Part shown: positions 21,646-33,119 of the stretch, piece after piece | How the letters are laid out: every line of letters starts with the position of its first letter | Position numbering within the stretch: the first letter of the stretch is position 1 | Source of the DNA: Lonicera japonica | Lineage: Eukaryota > Streptophyta > Magnoliopsida > Dipsacales > Caprifoliaceae | Length of the DNA: 64,000 nt | Direction of reading: 5' to 3' | NCBI GenBank assembly: GCA_021464415.1 | Contig: CM038467.1 | Location: 31,985,248 to 32,049,247 of the forward strand | Position numbers and translations under genes: made by a program | The notes under the pieces: generated by a model | Told to the model about the DNA's origin: nothing | What the model saw: only the letters and a program-made list of their open reading frames with translations | The model's database searches: none

Positions 21646-22905
21646 TTATACTGAGAGGCCTGAGAGAAGGTATCTCAAGCTAACAAGGCTTTTGGTGAAA
21701 GCAGACGCAAATGGAAGGGGAAGTGAAGATCCTTCCACCGTAATCTTGATTTTGCTAACAGTATTCTGCTCGAGATTATATGAGAATACGCCTCTCGAAT
21801 CCCACGCTATCACTAGTTCACCGTTGCAAATGCCTAATACCTTTAGAAACTTGGGATTGTATCTAGTACTGTAATCAATACTATAATTGAAAGGGAAACG
21901 GTTCACATCCCAATTGAGGTTGACCTTGTATCTTCTATCCCAAACCCAGTTAGAATAGTCCTCAAGCACCCAAACATAAATCAGCTGACGCCACAACACA
22001 TGACACAGACACAAATGCTCTCTCATCTCCAAGAGATACATATTTTCATGCTCTTCTTCGCCATTATAACAACCTTTAGGTCCCGGATGAGGCAGAAAAT
22101 GGATATCTTCAGTCTCCGTGCCAAAAACGATGATTCCGTCTGTGCATGTATGATTAGAGGAAATGACTTTGTTACGGTTGACCATCCAATGTAGAGATCC
22201 GTTCAGCAGGATTGCGGGAGGGCTGCCCCTAATCATACAGGATGAGGAATAGTTGAGTTTTTTACAAACCTTTGACTTGAGGCTATATGTGTAATAACAT
22301 TGAAGGCGATTCTCTTCCTTGTACACGGAAAATAGCAGCTTATACTCGCAAGTTGAAGGAAGAAAGTAGATTCCACATGGAGAAGTAAGCCTAAATGGGG
22401 CTGGTAGAGTTATCAGTTCCCACGTAATAGGATTCAAAATAAAAATCATAGGGGAACTTCGAGTTGCTAAAAACATTAGTAACCCATTGCAAGAACCTAC
22501 AACCACGGGGTTGTGGGGGTATAATATGGGACCCAATCTGGGGCGTACTTTTATGATGATACTCTTCTTCCTATGAGCCTTTTGACCAGCTTTATCATAA
22601 ATAAAGAAGTTTAACTGCTCCCTCTTCATTGGTCGAGCATACTCCAACCACTGCACAAAAAGTGATGGAGGAGCAGTAGATTTTTTGAGTTGCAACTCTG
22701 CAAAACAAGGTGATGATGTTAATGCCCGCCAATTTTTACACACCCTTCGGCACACTAAGATGCAGTCTACCGGAAGTCTACTAAGAATCTCCATGGTGAT
22801 ATCATCAGGAAGAGGTCTAATGGGGCTCTTCTGATGTAAAATAATAAAAGGACTAACCAGTTGACCCCAAATATGTGGAATCCACGTCAAGCACTCAAGA
22901 ACCAT
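21646..22905 (-). CDS. FBX-3, F-box protein with F-box-associated domain
   Basis: An intact 419-residue protein encoded in one exon. Residues 1-30 form a family-specific leader (MVLECLTWIPHIWGQL). Residues about 31-75 are the F-box (PLPDDITMEILSRLPVDC, then VCRRVCKNWRALTSSP), which binds SKP1. The remainder is an F-box-associated (FBA) domain: VVGSCNGLLMFLAT (about 135-150), ILNPITWELITLPAP, SPCGIYFLPSTCEYKLLF, GSLHWMVN, IIVFGTETEDIHFLPHPG and VWVLEDYSNWVWDRRYKVNL. Such proteins serve as substrate receptors of SCF-type ubiquitin ligases; the target here is unknown. The start follows the acceptor GTTTCAG|GCAAGATGG. It is about 70-80% similar by eye to FBX-6 and FBX-7, and one of only two open copies. 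Expression is not known. Confidence 0.9.
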   Translation of the reverse strand: MVLECLTWIPHIWGQLVSPFIILHQKSPIRPLPDDITMEILSRLPVDCILVCRRVCKNWRALTSSPCFAELQLKKSTAPPSLFVQWLEYARPMKREQLNFFIYDKAGQKAHRKKSIIIKVRPRLGPILYPHNPVVVGSCNGLLMFLATRSSPMIFILNPITWELITLPAPFRLTSPCGIYFLPSTCEYKLLFSVYKEENRLQCYYTYSLKSKVCKKLNYSSSCMIRGSPPAILLNGSLHWMVNRNKVISSNHTCTDGIIVFGTETEDIHFLPHPGPKGCYNGEEEHENMYLLEMREHLCLCHVLWRQLIYVWVLEDYSNWVWDRRYKVNLNWDVNRFPFNYSIDYSTRYNPKFLKVLGICNGELVIAWDSRGVFSYNLEQNTVSKIKITVEGSSLPLPFASAFTKSLVSLRYLLSGLSV

Positions 22906-22910
22906 CTTGC

Positions 22911-24729
22911 CTGAAACTAAGCGGGAAAGTTATCAAACTCATAAGAAAAAATAAATGCACAACCGTGGGTAATTACATAATAGAAAAACGGAGCATTAAA
23001 AGAACATGAAAAAGAACGAATCTAGTAAGCTTTTATTGTGTTTGCAATTAATAATCTAGCTAGACCAAAAGTTTTAGCTCAAGTGGCATAGGACCTCACC
23101 TCCCAATTGGGAGATTGCGGGTTCCATTCCCCTCCCTATAATGTTGCATTACTCTAAAATTTTATGTTTGGTTGCCTAAATTGTTCTTTCTAATGCTATA
23201 GTACTGCCTAGACACGGGTTATCCCAACACCCTAGTAGTATATATTACCAATATCATCTAAAATTATAATATACTATAGGTTATATAGCAAAATTTATAT
23301 CAGATGAATTTAAAAGTAAATAACGGATTTGGTGGACCCAAGGGAGTGACTCGACTAGGCTTCCATAAACATATTGATGAAAGAAATTTCCTAATATGTA
23401 AGGAGATATAGAAAGCCTCAGTTCTTAGCTGTCGAGAACACCTAATTTAGCCATAATTGGGGTCCAATGCACCTTGAATATCTTTGTGTTTCGTGCTTAT
23501 ATGTAACATTGCTAACAAAGCACTGCATTGTAGAATTTTTACTTCTAAGTTCAACACGTAGTTAAGTTCTGTAGAGTTGAATGAAATTTATGAACTCATG
23601 ATTAAATTAAAATGTGAATTAAGGAATTCGAACATAGGTGCAAAATGGGATTGACACTTGCATACTCCGCATAAAAGTAATTTCAATTATCCAACTTCGA
23701 CATATATATGTTGTCGAAAAATCCAATTGATGCCAATCAGATCAATATGCAAAAACCAAGTTCTAAGCTTTGCTTAATTGAGCTTACCTGGGGTTTTCTA
23801 TGCAGAAATTGCAAACTGTAGCAATTGTACTTTAACCAGCTCGATTTTTTTTTTCATTTAAAATCAAGTCCTATCAATAAAAGCCATGGATATTCATAAG
23901 TAGAGCTACTAATATAACGCAAAACAAGCAGCATGTGAACACCAATTAGTGTTCTCTCTTAATGTTAATGCTGAATGGAAGTCTATTATGTTGTGCGCAC
24001 ATAGTAGCGACTTATCACCTTAGGTGGATCAATGGTTCCCATGTAGCGGGACGCTTTTTGTAGCGACTTATCACCTTAGGCTCAACCGGCTCTGATAGTA
24101 ACGATATTGTCCCCAACTTAAACACCTTTGGGCCACAGGTGTGGGGTTTTATCTTAAAAGGCCTCGTTACTATGTGGAGACTCTCCCCCACTTATATACC
24201 CATGTTAAGTTCTACAATCTTTCCATGTGGGATCAATGGTTTGAGCCAACCATTCTCAACATATTCAGCATTAAGAGAGGTAGAATTTTAGTGTTTGTTT
24301 TCTCAGCGCTTAATGCTGAATTGGATTTAAATTTATCATTCAGCATTAAGAGGCATGTCCTACACTGAATGCTACAATGCTACTCTTATTCTTCTTTTTA
24401 TTAATCAAGTATTAATGTATATGACTATATCATAATAACAATAATAAGCATTAAGGGCGAACTTGGGATTGTGTGGATAGGCGCACGGTTTCAAGGTCGA
24501 TTTTCCGCTGCGTAAACTTTTTTTGAGCCACTGAGGTGTAGTGGGGGACGTGCCGCATATTCAAATTCGGAGCCAAATAAAATCAAACACATTTTCCAAA
24601 ATTCTATCGAGCATTCAGAGTTCGGCATTAAGCATTAACAAGCTATTAATTAACACTTGGACCATCGATAATTCGGAATAAGAAATTTGGCACAAAGAAT
24701 AAATAAATTGATCAAAGAAAACAGCATAC
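22911..24729 (-). other. FBX-3 5'UTR intron
   Basis: The acceptor TTTCAG ends next to base 22910 and the donor at 24729 reads AAATATAG|GTATGCTG on the - strand, giving 1,819 bp. The order of landmarks matches FBX-6 and FBX-7: SINE-like repeat near the coding exon, then AAGTTCTAAGCTTTGCTTAATTGAGC and GGGTTTTCTATGCAGAAATT. A younger insert occupies about 23950-24640. It includes a duplicated GTAGCGACTTATCACCTTAGG (24004 and 24060), a TRIM or solo-LTR-like stretch (AAAAGGCCTCGTTACTATGT, CCCCCACTTATATACCCATG) and CAGCATTAAGAGG motifs that recur near 51.9 kb. Its boundaries are not resolved. Confidence 0.65.
23074..23235 (+). repeat. tRNA-headed SINE-like repeat, copy C (antisense to FBX-3)
   Basis: TAGCTCAAGTGGCATAGG is box-A-like and GCGGGTTCCATTCCCC is box-B-like, followed by GGTTGCCTAAATTGTTC, TTTCTAATGC and TGCCTAGACACGGGTTATCC. 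Same position and orientation as in FBX-5 (39480, head only) and FBX-7 (50075 head, 50535 tail). Confidence 0.6.
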
Positions 24730-24809
24730 CTATATTTCGCCGGTGAGAGTTCGACGACCGGCGCCGCTGCTCAGAGGAAAGGGCGGTGATCGGAGTAGAA
24801 AAGGAGGAT

Positions 24810-24845
<36 letters not shown>

Positions 24846-24860
24846 ATTGCTAGAGTTCCC
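24730..24860 (-). promoter_or_regulatory. FBX-3 5'UTR exon and CT-repeat leader
   Basis: The exon begins at 24730 and its sequence (CTCACCGGCGAAATATAG on the - strand) is nearly the same as the FBX-7 exon at 52468. A (CT)15 microsatellite at 24813-24842, which reads (GA)n on the transcribed strand, lies in the leader or core promoter; it is absent from FBX-6. GA repeats are common near plant transcription starts, but the start site itself is not defined. Upstream DNA to about 25030 (AGCTGAATTGTTTATTACGCC) matches upstream DNA of FBX-6 (46.79 kb) and the displaced upstream DNA of FBX-7 (55.1 kb). Confidence 0.55.
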
Positions 24861-25040
24861 TTTCATATAGAGAGAAAGCTAGTAAAAGTGTGAATTAAGG
24901 TTTTTTTTCTCAGTGGTGAAGGACATTTTTTTCAGCTGAATTGTTTATTACGCCATTTAGGCGTTGAAGTTTTCTTCTTTCTAGTCTTACTGATTAATTC
25001 AAATTAATACACCAAGTTGGGACTTAACATGGACAATTAT

Positions 25041-25326
25041 GGCTCCGTTTGATTGCAAAGATTGAAAAAAGAAAATAAATTAAGTTAGTTTGTGTAAAAA
25101 GATAGAAAATAAGGTGAAAGATGTTACTCATTTGATGTGGATATATTTTCTATCCTTCAATATTTTTGGTGAAAATTTTTTACTCACCACCGAGCAAAAA
25201 AAAAAATTTCATGGAAAAACTTAAAATTCAAGAGGATATTACTTCTATAACTTAACTTATTTTCCATCTTTTCACCAAAACTAACTCAATTTATTTTCTT
25301 TTTTCACCTTACAATCAAACGGAACC
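25041..25326. mobile_element. Foldback MITE with about 50-bp inverted ends
   Basis: GGCTCCGTTTGATTGCAAAG with a following GAAAATAAATTAAGTTAGTTT is mirrored at the right by CTAACTCAATTTATTTTC and CAATCAAACGGAACC. The flanking 2-4 bases (ATTA/TAAT) are too AT-rich to define the duplication. Relatives lie at 26461-26757, 54765-54960 and 58461-58707, all sharing TCTTTCATxATTTTTxxTGAA-type centres and ACTTATTTTxCAxCTTxTCAC. Confidence 0.7.
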
Positions 25327-26460
25327 TAATATTATCAATTTAATTAGAATACGTTAGGTTGCGTAAATTATTTCATTTATATCGTATTATTGTAAATTAA
25401 TCAATTATAAATTTTTTCATTTAAAAAAAAAATATGGTGTAATTTTTTTTTTTGCATGAACTTATATGATTGTTATAAGTTATGTATTTCAACTATAATT
25501 TTATATTTTCTTATACCTTTTTTCTTATATGACTTTTTCCGCACGAATTTGTATGATTGTTAATGACTTTATATATTAGTTTATTTTTGCAATAAAACAC
25601 TTAAATTAAATAATTTATGAATTAAATAATTTTAAATTGTATAATTCATAAATCGGAGAACAATCAATCGGGCACTAAGCAAAAATAATATGTTTTCACT
25701 TTGATTTTGTAAGGGATTACACTCCAAAATCACAATAATAAGACGTCTCTAGCAGCTTCTACTCTAATTTATCTATGATAAATTGTAGAACAAGATAAAT
25801 GGAAAAAGAGATGTTTAGACATTTTTTATTTGACTAAATTCAAATAGATAAAAGATGTTTGTATAATATGTTTATACAATATCTGTTCACTCTTTACATG
25901 AGTGGGTAGGGTTAGAAGAGCTTAAAAAGGGAAGATGGTGATAAAGTTATGACATAACTAAAACGAAAGCAAGTTTTTGGGGAAAAAAGAAGCAAGTCTT
26001 GGAAAGAAAAAGTTCAAAAGTGGCGGTGATTCAGTCTCAATCAAATCCATTAGGGGTAATTTTAAATACCTTTAAAGAAAAGTTTAACCGGAGAATGTTG
26101 TCCCATTTGTATAACCCATTACAATTTCTTAATAAAATTTTCGCTTTAATCCTTAGACTAGAAAAGAAAAATTAGTAGAAATGGGTTGTTACAAGAATAA
26201 GAAATCGAGCCATGCCTGGTTGGATAGATCAAGTAGTAATTGGTTCATTTTACCTATCACTCTCAAATTTCAATGCAATTTTTTTTTCTTATTATATTAC
26301 TATTTTAACACTCAAATAAATAAAAAATTATATATTTATGGTACACTTAAATTTGTCATTTTAAATATTTTTATATATTTGGTTTGATGTAGATGCCCTT
26401 ATATTGACACAACTGAATGTACAAGGTCAAATTTAATTGGGCATAAATAGACACTATATA
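25327..26460. other. AT-rich DNA upstream of FBX-3
   Basis: No gene seen. A decayed copy of the dispersed flank repeat lies near 25745-25930 (CAAATAGATAAAAGATGTTTGTATAATA). The rest is AT-rich with short runs. Confidence 0.4.
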
Positions 26461-26757
26461 ACTCCGTTTGATAACAATATAGAAAAAGAAATTAAAAATA
26501 ATTGATTTGAGTAAGAAGTTGAAAAATAAGTTGAGTCGTGCCATGAGTAAATGTCTATCTCATGCTCATTTTACAACTAAATGTCTTTACATCTTTCATA
26601 ATTTTTTGTGAAATTTTTTTGTTTCTCAGCTAGCAAAGAAATTTTTTTCATGAAGAAAGTAACAAAGTAAAAAGATATCTCTATATGTTTTAACTTATTT
26701 TTCAATTTCACACAAAAATCAACTATTTTTTTTTCATAATGTTATCAAAGACACCCA
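26461..26757. mobile_element. Diverged copy of the foldback MITE family
   Basis: The left end ACTCCGTTTGATAACAATAT pairs with ATGTTATCAAAGACACCC at the right. The interior (GTTGAAAAATAAGTTGAGTC, then TTTTTCAATTTCACAC) follows the copies at 25041 and 54765. More diverged, with shorter readable inverted ends. Confidence 0.55.
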
Positions 26758-26956
26758 TATAAATTTAGTTCTATAGTTAAGTGAATACACGTGTCATGTA
26801 GGCAATTTATTATTTTATATTTTTCAATGAATTGCATGCTAACACATGTACACGTTAAAATCTTATGTTTTTTAATCTATCATTTTTTATGAATAGCACC
26901 GCGACACATATATACACATTTTCCCAAAATACACATTTAAAGTATAATCACATACT

Positions 26957-27170
26957 TTTTTTTTATTATTATTAACTCAGCGGTGTCCGGGTTCGGGTTG
27001 GGGTTGTGCTGGTCTCGACTAATCCTTTGCGTCTCGTGAGCTCACACTAACATGGTTGAAGGCGTGGTCCAAGTGGGTGTCCGCAAGTGCTGAGAATCGA
27101 TCCAGCTTACCAACCGGTCGACTAAGGACTTGCGACCTGGTGAGCTACCACTAGGCCAACCCCCGGGGTT
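26957..27170 (-). mobile_element. Full-length tRNA-derived SINE with perfect 16-bp target duplication
   Basis: AGTATAATCACATACT occurs at 26941-26956 and 27171-27186. On the - strand the element starts AACCCCGGGGGTTGGCCTAG, carries box A (TGGCCTAGTGGTAGC) and box B (GGATCGATTCTCAG), and ends in TAATAATAA and an A-run. Length is 214 bp. These are the classical features of a SINE: RNA polymerase III promoter boxes, an A-rich tail, and a long target duplication made by LINE machinery. The perfect duplication suggests a fairly recent insertion. Confidence 0.9.
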
Positions 27171-27189
27171 AGTATAATCACATACTATT

Positions 27190-28257
27190 GTCCTAAAAAC
27201 GTCACAAATATTGACTATTAACATAATTAAGGGACTTCTTGTAGTTTCTAAATTCACAAAAAAAAAAAAAAAAAAATTGTGACTAACAATAAATTTCTTA
27301 CAACTCATTTTTATGTGAAATTTGAACAATGATAAAATAAATAAAACTATTAAATCGAGACGAAAAGAGTAAATATGTTTGGTTTAGGTTTGGGACATAA
27401 CATTACAAAATTGAACTAAACCAAATCAAACCAAATTATTGCATATATGACTCAAAATAATATTGCTTCACTTATCTAAAATTTTATGTTCCTAAAAGTA
27501 TAAGGTTTATTGAGAAATTGACTATTTGACCTATTATGAATTAGAGTTATATTATAAATGTAAGAGTTAATATTTTTTCTATCTAGAATAAGTAAGAGTA
27601 AGTATAGAGTTTTTATTTTTCTGACCAAAATAAGTATTGTCTTACAATTTATTTATTTTAAAATATATATAGAAAAATTAGATAAAACCAAACCGAATTA
27701 AAGCCGAACTTTCAAATTCGATTTAAGTCTGAATCTCCAATTTTTTTTTTTTCAATTGAAGCCGAAAACAACCCCTAATAGAAACTAGAAAAGAAACCAT
27801 TTCAGGGGTTTCAATAGGATTAAGGTTGTAAGTAAAAAATAAAAAACACAACTTGGACAAGTCTATTTAACTTGAGTACAATCAATCTAGTTTAGCACGA
27901 TATCATACCCTTGTGACTAAAAGAGGTTTGTCTACTTAAAACATAAATAAAGTTTGATTTTTGTAGTGGAGAAACCCTCTTTTCGTTAATTATGGGATTT
28001 TTAATGATAAATCAATTTCTGAAACAAAAAATAGGTGGGAGTAATTATGATATAAGATACCTTGAAGAATTAGACTTTTGTAATATCTATTTTCTTTTTG
28101 GTTACATCAAAAAAAATCGAAGAAATAGTGGCCCAAGAGCAAGTCAGAGTATTTCATGGTTTTTATAATTATAACAGAGTATTTTTTTTCAATGTTTGTG
28201 TATTTAACATCATCTTTTTATTTAATTCATTATTATATTAGAGATGCTTTAAAAAGT
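27190..28257. other. AT-rich intergenic DNA
   Basis: A poly-A run near 27257-27276 and AT-rich sequence. No gene, transposon end or homology to the F-box units can be supported. Confidence 0.35.
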
Positions 28258-31110
28258 CCACAGCTTCGTTCTCTACGTTACTAAATAATTTCACAAAACT
28301 ATATATGTTTATTATTGCATTCATATTTAGAAAAACCTATACATAACATTACGCAAAGATAACACATGTTGAGCTGGCCATGATCATAAAAAGTAGATAT
28401 CTCAGCATTGAGAAGCTGACACCTGTCACACATAAAGGCAATTTCCATGGAAAAAAAATCCTAACCGACCAAAGAATTATACTATTGGAAAAGCGTTAGT
28501 AATAACAAAGGTTCTTACACAACATGACTTAGTTTAAGTTGAAATTTTAATTCGTTGAATTCACATATAAGCCAATGATCTTTTCGATTATTATTATGAG
28601 GTTACAATAACACCCCAACCCTTGGGTTGAGGCCCTACATCCTCATCAAGGTGTGATATCCAATCAACAATTCTAGTTCATTGTCCACCTCAACATACAA
28701 ATATCGATCATTCTAATGAGTTTCAACGCCTTTCGAGATCTCTCTTGAAAGATCCCAACAAATAGCTTTCGATAATATTGATTTCATATAATCAAAAAGG
28801 CAAATTAAGCATCGTTAATGCGCTAGTGTAGATAAATTATAAAGAGTTACAGTTAAGCCGATAAGAAGAGATTATTATGAGTATATGATTTTATTATTTG
28901 GATAAACTGAAACTGCCAAATCCTATCATAGCAGCAACATGAGGATCAGCCTCAACTTCTTCCTCCGCCCCCTTATAACACTCTCGTCTTAATTAATATG
29001 ACAATACCCGTAATTAAGACCTTGAGCGTTACTAACCCACTTTAGATTAACTAAAATGGGTTTAATATAATAATGAATCGTGGTAAATCATATAACACGT
29101 GTCAACCAATCATTCGATACTCGTATAGATGATGATAAGATGAAATAGAAGCATAACACATATGTACATATTCAAAAGATTTACAAAATCAGGTCACATG
29201 TGATTAAACATCTAAAGTAAGTTAGGCTAGCCGTGGCTTGCCCTATAAGTTTATATATACAACAAAACAAAAATGTATGTATCAGAGCCTTTTATTTTGT
29301 TCCCGACCTTATCGCTTCCTTTGCATATGACGTTTCTTAAGTAACTGAATTTTATTGAAAAACAGGGTGAATTATTCACTCAGTAGGGAAAAATAGGGGA
29401 GTAGTATCTTTAAAATATAATAAGCGGTTTTAATGCAATCAAATGTAATCGGCTTATTAATTTAAAAGCATCATAAAAATTATCAATGCATGCTTATGCA
29501 TATGCAGGTTACATCTTTTGTGTCAACCACCATGCCACGTTGCCAGAATATATTAATGTCGAACCGAACTTTAACAAGGCCTGACCGCATAAGAGAATAA
29601 ACCGGATATGATAATAATATAGCCTTATCCGCCTCGGGAAAATATCATCAAATAATAACATAATTAAACCATACGTCCATCAATATCACATCAACAAAAT
29701 CATTAGTGCCTTTCCATTATCTAGATTTTCGGGTTACTCACCACTGACTCTAGACAGCTGTCGTTTTACTGCCCTCTGGAGGTTTAGGGATTTTTAACTC
29801 AAGAGCACTAGGCCTTACTTATTTCCATACTGGAAAGCACTAATCAATACATGTCCCCTTCACCGTCGAAGGGCCACAATAGAACCATAATCGAGTTCAT
29901 TTTGACATTATATCATGTTCAAGAATGTCGCAATGAGTATAAAAAGCTTTCAACATCATAGATAAGAGATATAAACTTCCCGAGAGATAAATATCACATT
30001 ATACGCCATAAGAGTACTTGAAACTTGCCAAGATATCACCACGATGCCGGGTTGACACAATAATAATAGAAACGTGCATATCATGTTTTAAATGTAAAAT
30101 ATAAACAACATACGCCATGTAAACTCTAATCAATCACTCATCCATGTTCTTTGATGTATACAAAATCATTCATTAATCCATTTTTATCAAACCATTACAT
30201 ATATAACCAAGGAACATCCTGTTTAAATCAAATAACATGTGAACATCGAGTTTAAATGACATAGCTTACTTCAACTCGTGGATTCATAGTTCAAAATTCA
30301 TGGATTATCATTAACAATAAACATGGTATTCATATTAAACATATATATTTAGAACCCTTCAATTTTCGATAAATAAAATCATATTATTGAATTTAAAATC
30401 ATATAAGAAAACTTATTAAGTTTTAAAGCCGAGAAATCCCCTAACTCGAATCAACAAGCCGAAAAGAAGAAAGAAAGATGATGACTGAAACCTCGTTCAG
30501 TAAAATCCCGAGATTCCTATGTCTCCACGATCCCCACGTCTAGTAAGATAATTTCTCCTAAAGTTGAATCGAATTCCGAAAACTTAATTTAGGTGAAATT
30601 CTAGAGATAAAAAGTAGAGAAACCTTTGATCTCAATTTTGGTGGAGAAATAATGAAATTCTGAGAAAGAAAGCTCTATAACCTTTTTAAAAAATTTCTAC
30701 TGACCTTCCAACAAGTGCCTATTGGACCAACCGTCGCCTATTTTGTGCAAAGAGTTTTTATTCTACAGAACCACCTCAAATAATCCCATGTTTCCTATAA
30801 CAGGCGCCTGTTGGTTCCAAAACTATAAAACTTTGATTTTTAATACATTATGACCATTAATTAGCATTTTCCACACAAAGCACGCTTAATAAAAGATAAT
30901 TTTCATTAATTTAAACACCAGGTGTTACACGTCTTCTCTTTCTAAATTGCCACAAAAGCACATCAACGATCAAATGTGCTATAATATAATTAGAAAAAGG
31001 GATTTTACCATTGCCAAAGCCATTTTGATTTATGCCAAAGCAAACAACGTGTTGAATTTATTAATTATAGATTATGCTTTAAAGACATTATGTTGCTTTG
31101 GCATAAGTAA
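28258..31110 (-). pseudogene. Segmental duplicate of the ZMAT2 3' end, split by a solo LTR
   Basis: The stretch follows 57.87-60.73 kb: ACACATGTTGAGCTGGCCATG-like sequence, CATATAAGCCAATGATCTTTT, then the last coding exon at 28894-28973 (EEEVEADPHVAAMIGFGSFS then LSK and a stop), and beyond the LTR the intron phrase TATTGCCAAAGC and GCTTTAAAGACxxTTxTxTTGCTTTGG at 30935-31100. The exon keeps its frame and stop codon but has lost Gly and Ser codons of the conserved tail. No other exons are attached, so it is non-functional. It joins directly to FBX-4 at about 31105-31111. Confidence 0.85.
28974..30929 (-). mobile_element. Probable solo LTR (1.96 kb)
   Basis: On the - strand it begins TGTAACACCTGGTG and ends GTGTTATA, one base away from the expected inverted terminus GTGTTACA. 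It interrupts sequence that is continuous in the real ZMAT2 gene (at the last intron/exon border, compare 60541). Flanks AGACG and AGGGG would be a decayed 5-bp duplication of an original AGGCC-like site. No internal retrotransposon genes are present. The state suggests an old insertion; the end assignment is an inference. Confidence 0.6.
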
Positions 31111-31611
31111 ATTAGTAACCCATTGCACGAGCTTAATACTATGGGATCATAGGATTCAAAACAAAAATAAAAGATGCACTCTATGTTGCTAGGAACATTA
31201 GCTACCTATTACACAAGCCTAATACCATGGGTCATAATGGTATAATATGGGCCTTCATTTGTGGCGTACTTTTGTGATGAGATTCTTCTTTTATGAGCCT
31301 TTTGACCAACTTTATGATAATTAAAGTTACTGATTATGGGAGCCATACATAACCAGGTGCAAAAAAAGTGAAGGATGAGTAGTAGATCTTTTGAGATGCA
31401 ATTATGTAAAAAAGGCAATGACATTAGTGCCCTCCACTGTTTACACACCATTTGGGATTCTAAAACACAACCAAATAGGAGTCTACTAAGAATCTTTATG
31501 GCGATATCGTTGGGAAGAGGTGAAACAAGACCCTTCTTCTAAAAATTAATAAACGAACCAACAAGTTGGATCTAAATTTGTATAATCTATATTAAACACT
31601 CGAAGACCATT
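31111..31611 (-). pseudogene. FBX-4, 5' fragment of an F-box gene
   Basis: Only the N-terminal third remains: MVFECLI and a stop, then LVSPLPNDIAIKILSRLL, ESQMVCKQWRALMSLPF, CISKDLL and KVGQKAHKRRISSQKYA, ending in a duplicated piece of the CNGL block (CATTGCACGAGC near 31120 and ATTACACAAGCC near 31210). The start-codon region is split by a solo LTR (31612-33119). On the other side the fragment is fused to the duplicated ZMAT2 tail. Its 5'UTR intron continues from 33125 (acceptor-like CTTTCAG|ATAAGATGGT). Not functional. Confidence 0.9.
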
Positions 31612-33119
31612 GTGAAAATTCGCAAATGCGACCCCTCGGGTCTCGATCCCGTGTTTGGGCATCTGAAACGTCGGAAAAGATCCCGTCGTTCTATTTGCTT
31701 ATAAGAGTTGATAATTCATATCAGGTGTCCCTTTATCCTATTTCTAGATGCAAGAGGGTTTATTCAGAGCCGCCAGTACGTTGTACGAAAAAACGGACAA
31801 AATAGTTATGTGTAAGAGGAAAGACTACAGATAAGCCTTTTTTACACATTTGTCTACAAAACTAGGTTTCTATAGGGTTCAAAAATTATGTTACGAATTG
31901 GGAAGGTCTTAAGCACCCATTCAGCCCTTTCGGTTTTTAGTGGTCTTTATATATTTATTCTATGTTGAAAAACTTGGATGCTTTTACTGACAGTCTATTA
32001 CTTTCCAAATGAAAAATCCTAATTTTGGGAAAAACAGGAAAATGGATAAAAACTTTTGTATTCCGAGATCCGATGTTTATTTATTTTGAAAGATGTAAAT
32101 GCAAATGAAAAATGTTTTGTTTTGAAAAAGAGTTTCCCGTATTATTTCCTCAGATAATAATGTCGGTCTTTTCGTGTTGATTTTTTTATAAAAGTTCAGA
32201 TCTTGTATCGGAACTAATTTAATATTGAATTAGAACTCTTTGAGGAGAGTTTTATCAGATATGTCGCAGTCTATGGGGAAGACAAGACATGCCTGAATTT
32301 AATTCATAAGTAAGTTTTATCGGTTCGGGTTTTGAAAACCTAGTTTTATCCGGGCGACAATATTCTTACTTTTCTGGTTTGCAAATGATTTTATCAAGGT
32401 TTTTATTTTAAAAATAGTAGACCATTTTATAACTTGGCAATAAGTTTATTCAAATAAAATATAGACAAAAAAACAGAAATAAAACAAGTACAAAGATATT
32501 TAATTTTAACACTAGAAGAGACTTTTTTACCTTTCCGGTGAGAATAATAATAAGAGATAAAATATAATATGGCAGAGAGATCTCTGGCGATAATAATCTT
32601 TTCATTCTTCAGATATTTTCGAGAATTCGATTTTAGAAGTGAGACACGTCAAGTGTCGAGAATAGAGTCGATAATTCTTCAGAAATAAGATGATCATAGA
32701 ATATACTTGATAAAAGACCAAAAAATAAGATAAAATAATAGGATTTTTAGATTCCAAAATGCTGTCTCTGAACCCTTGGGGGTGTTGGCCTATTTATAGT
32801 GCTAGGGAGGGATTGTCGCGCGACATTTCTCCAGAAAAGACAAATGTCACGAGACAAACGGCTGAAGTGACCATTCTGACAGGTTGATTTGTCAAAAAGT
32901 GGTTGATCTGTGTTCGGGGAACTTGTCGCGCGATATAACAAAGATTGTTGAGCGACATACTAGTTTGTCGCGGGATAATCCCCCTTAAAAATAGATTTGT
33001 TTGGCTAACAAACCCCTTCGGGGCCGTTTCGGGTGCTCGAGTGGGGCCCGAACTCCAAAAACTGTACTTCTCGATAGTCGTTAGTGTTCTTGCGGGGTTC
33101 ACGGATCGGGGTGTCTACA
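31612..33119 (-). mobile_element. Solo LTR inserted at the FBX-4 start codon
   Basis: On the - strand it begins TGTAGACACCCCGATCCGTG and ends CGAATTTTCACA, a TG...CA LTR of 1,508 bp. It is flanked by a perfect 5-bp duplication ACCAT (31607-31611 and 33120-33124). ACCAT is the reverse complement of ATGGT, the first five coding bases, so the ATG is now present on both sides. No gag, protease, integrase or reverse transcriptase frames are seen, so the internal part was lost by LTR-LTR recombination. The start resembles Ty3/Gypsy-type plant LTRs. Confidence 0.9.

Noticed and set aside
22000..22194. Open frames antisense to F-box genes (also 21584-21874, 44564-44896, 44667-44855)
   Set aside because: They mirror conserved coding sequence on the opposite strand and recur only because the sense gene is open; no independent signal.
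31612..33119. Complete LTR retrotransposon
   Set aside because: Only one LTR with a 5-bp duplication is present; no internal domain or second LTR.
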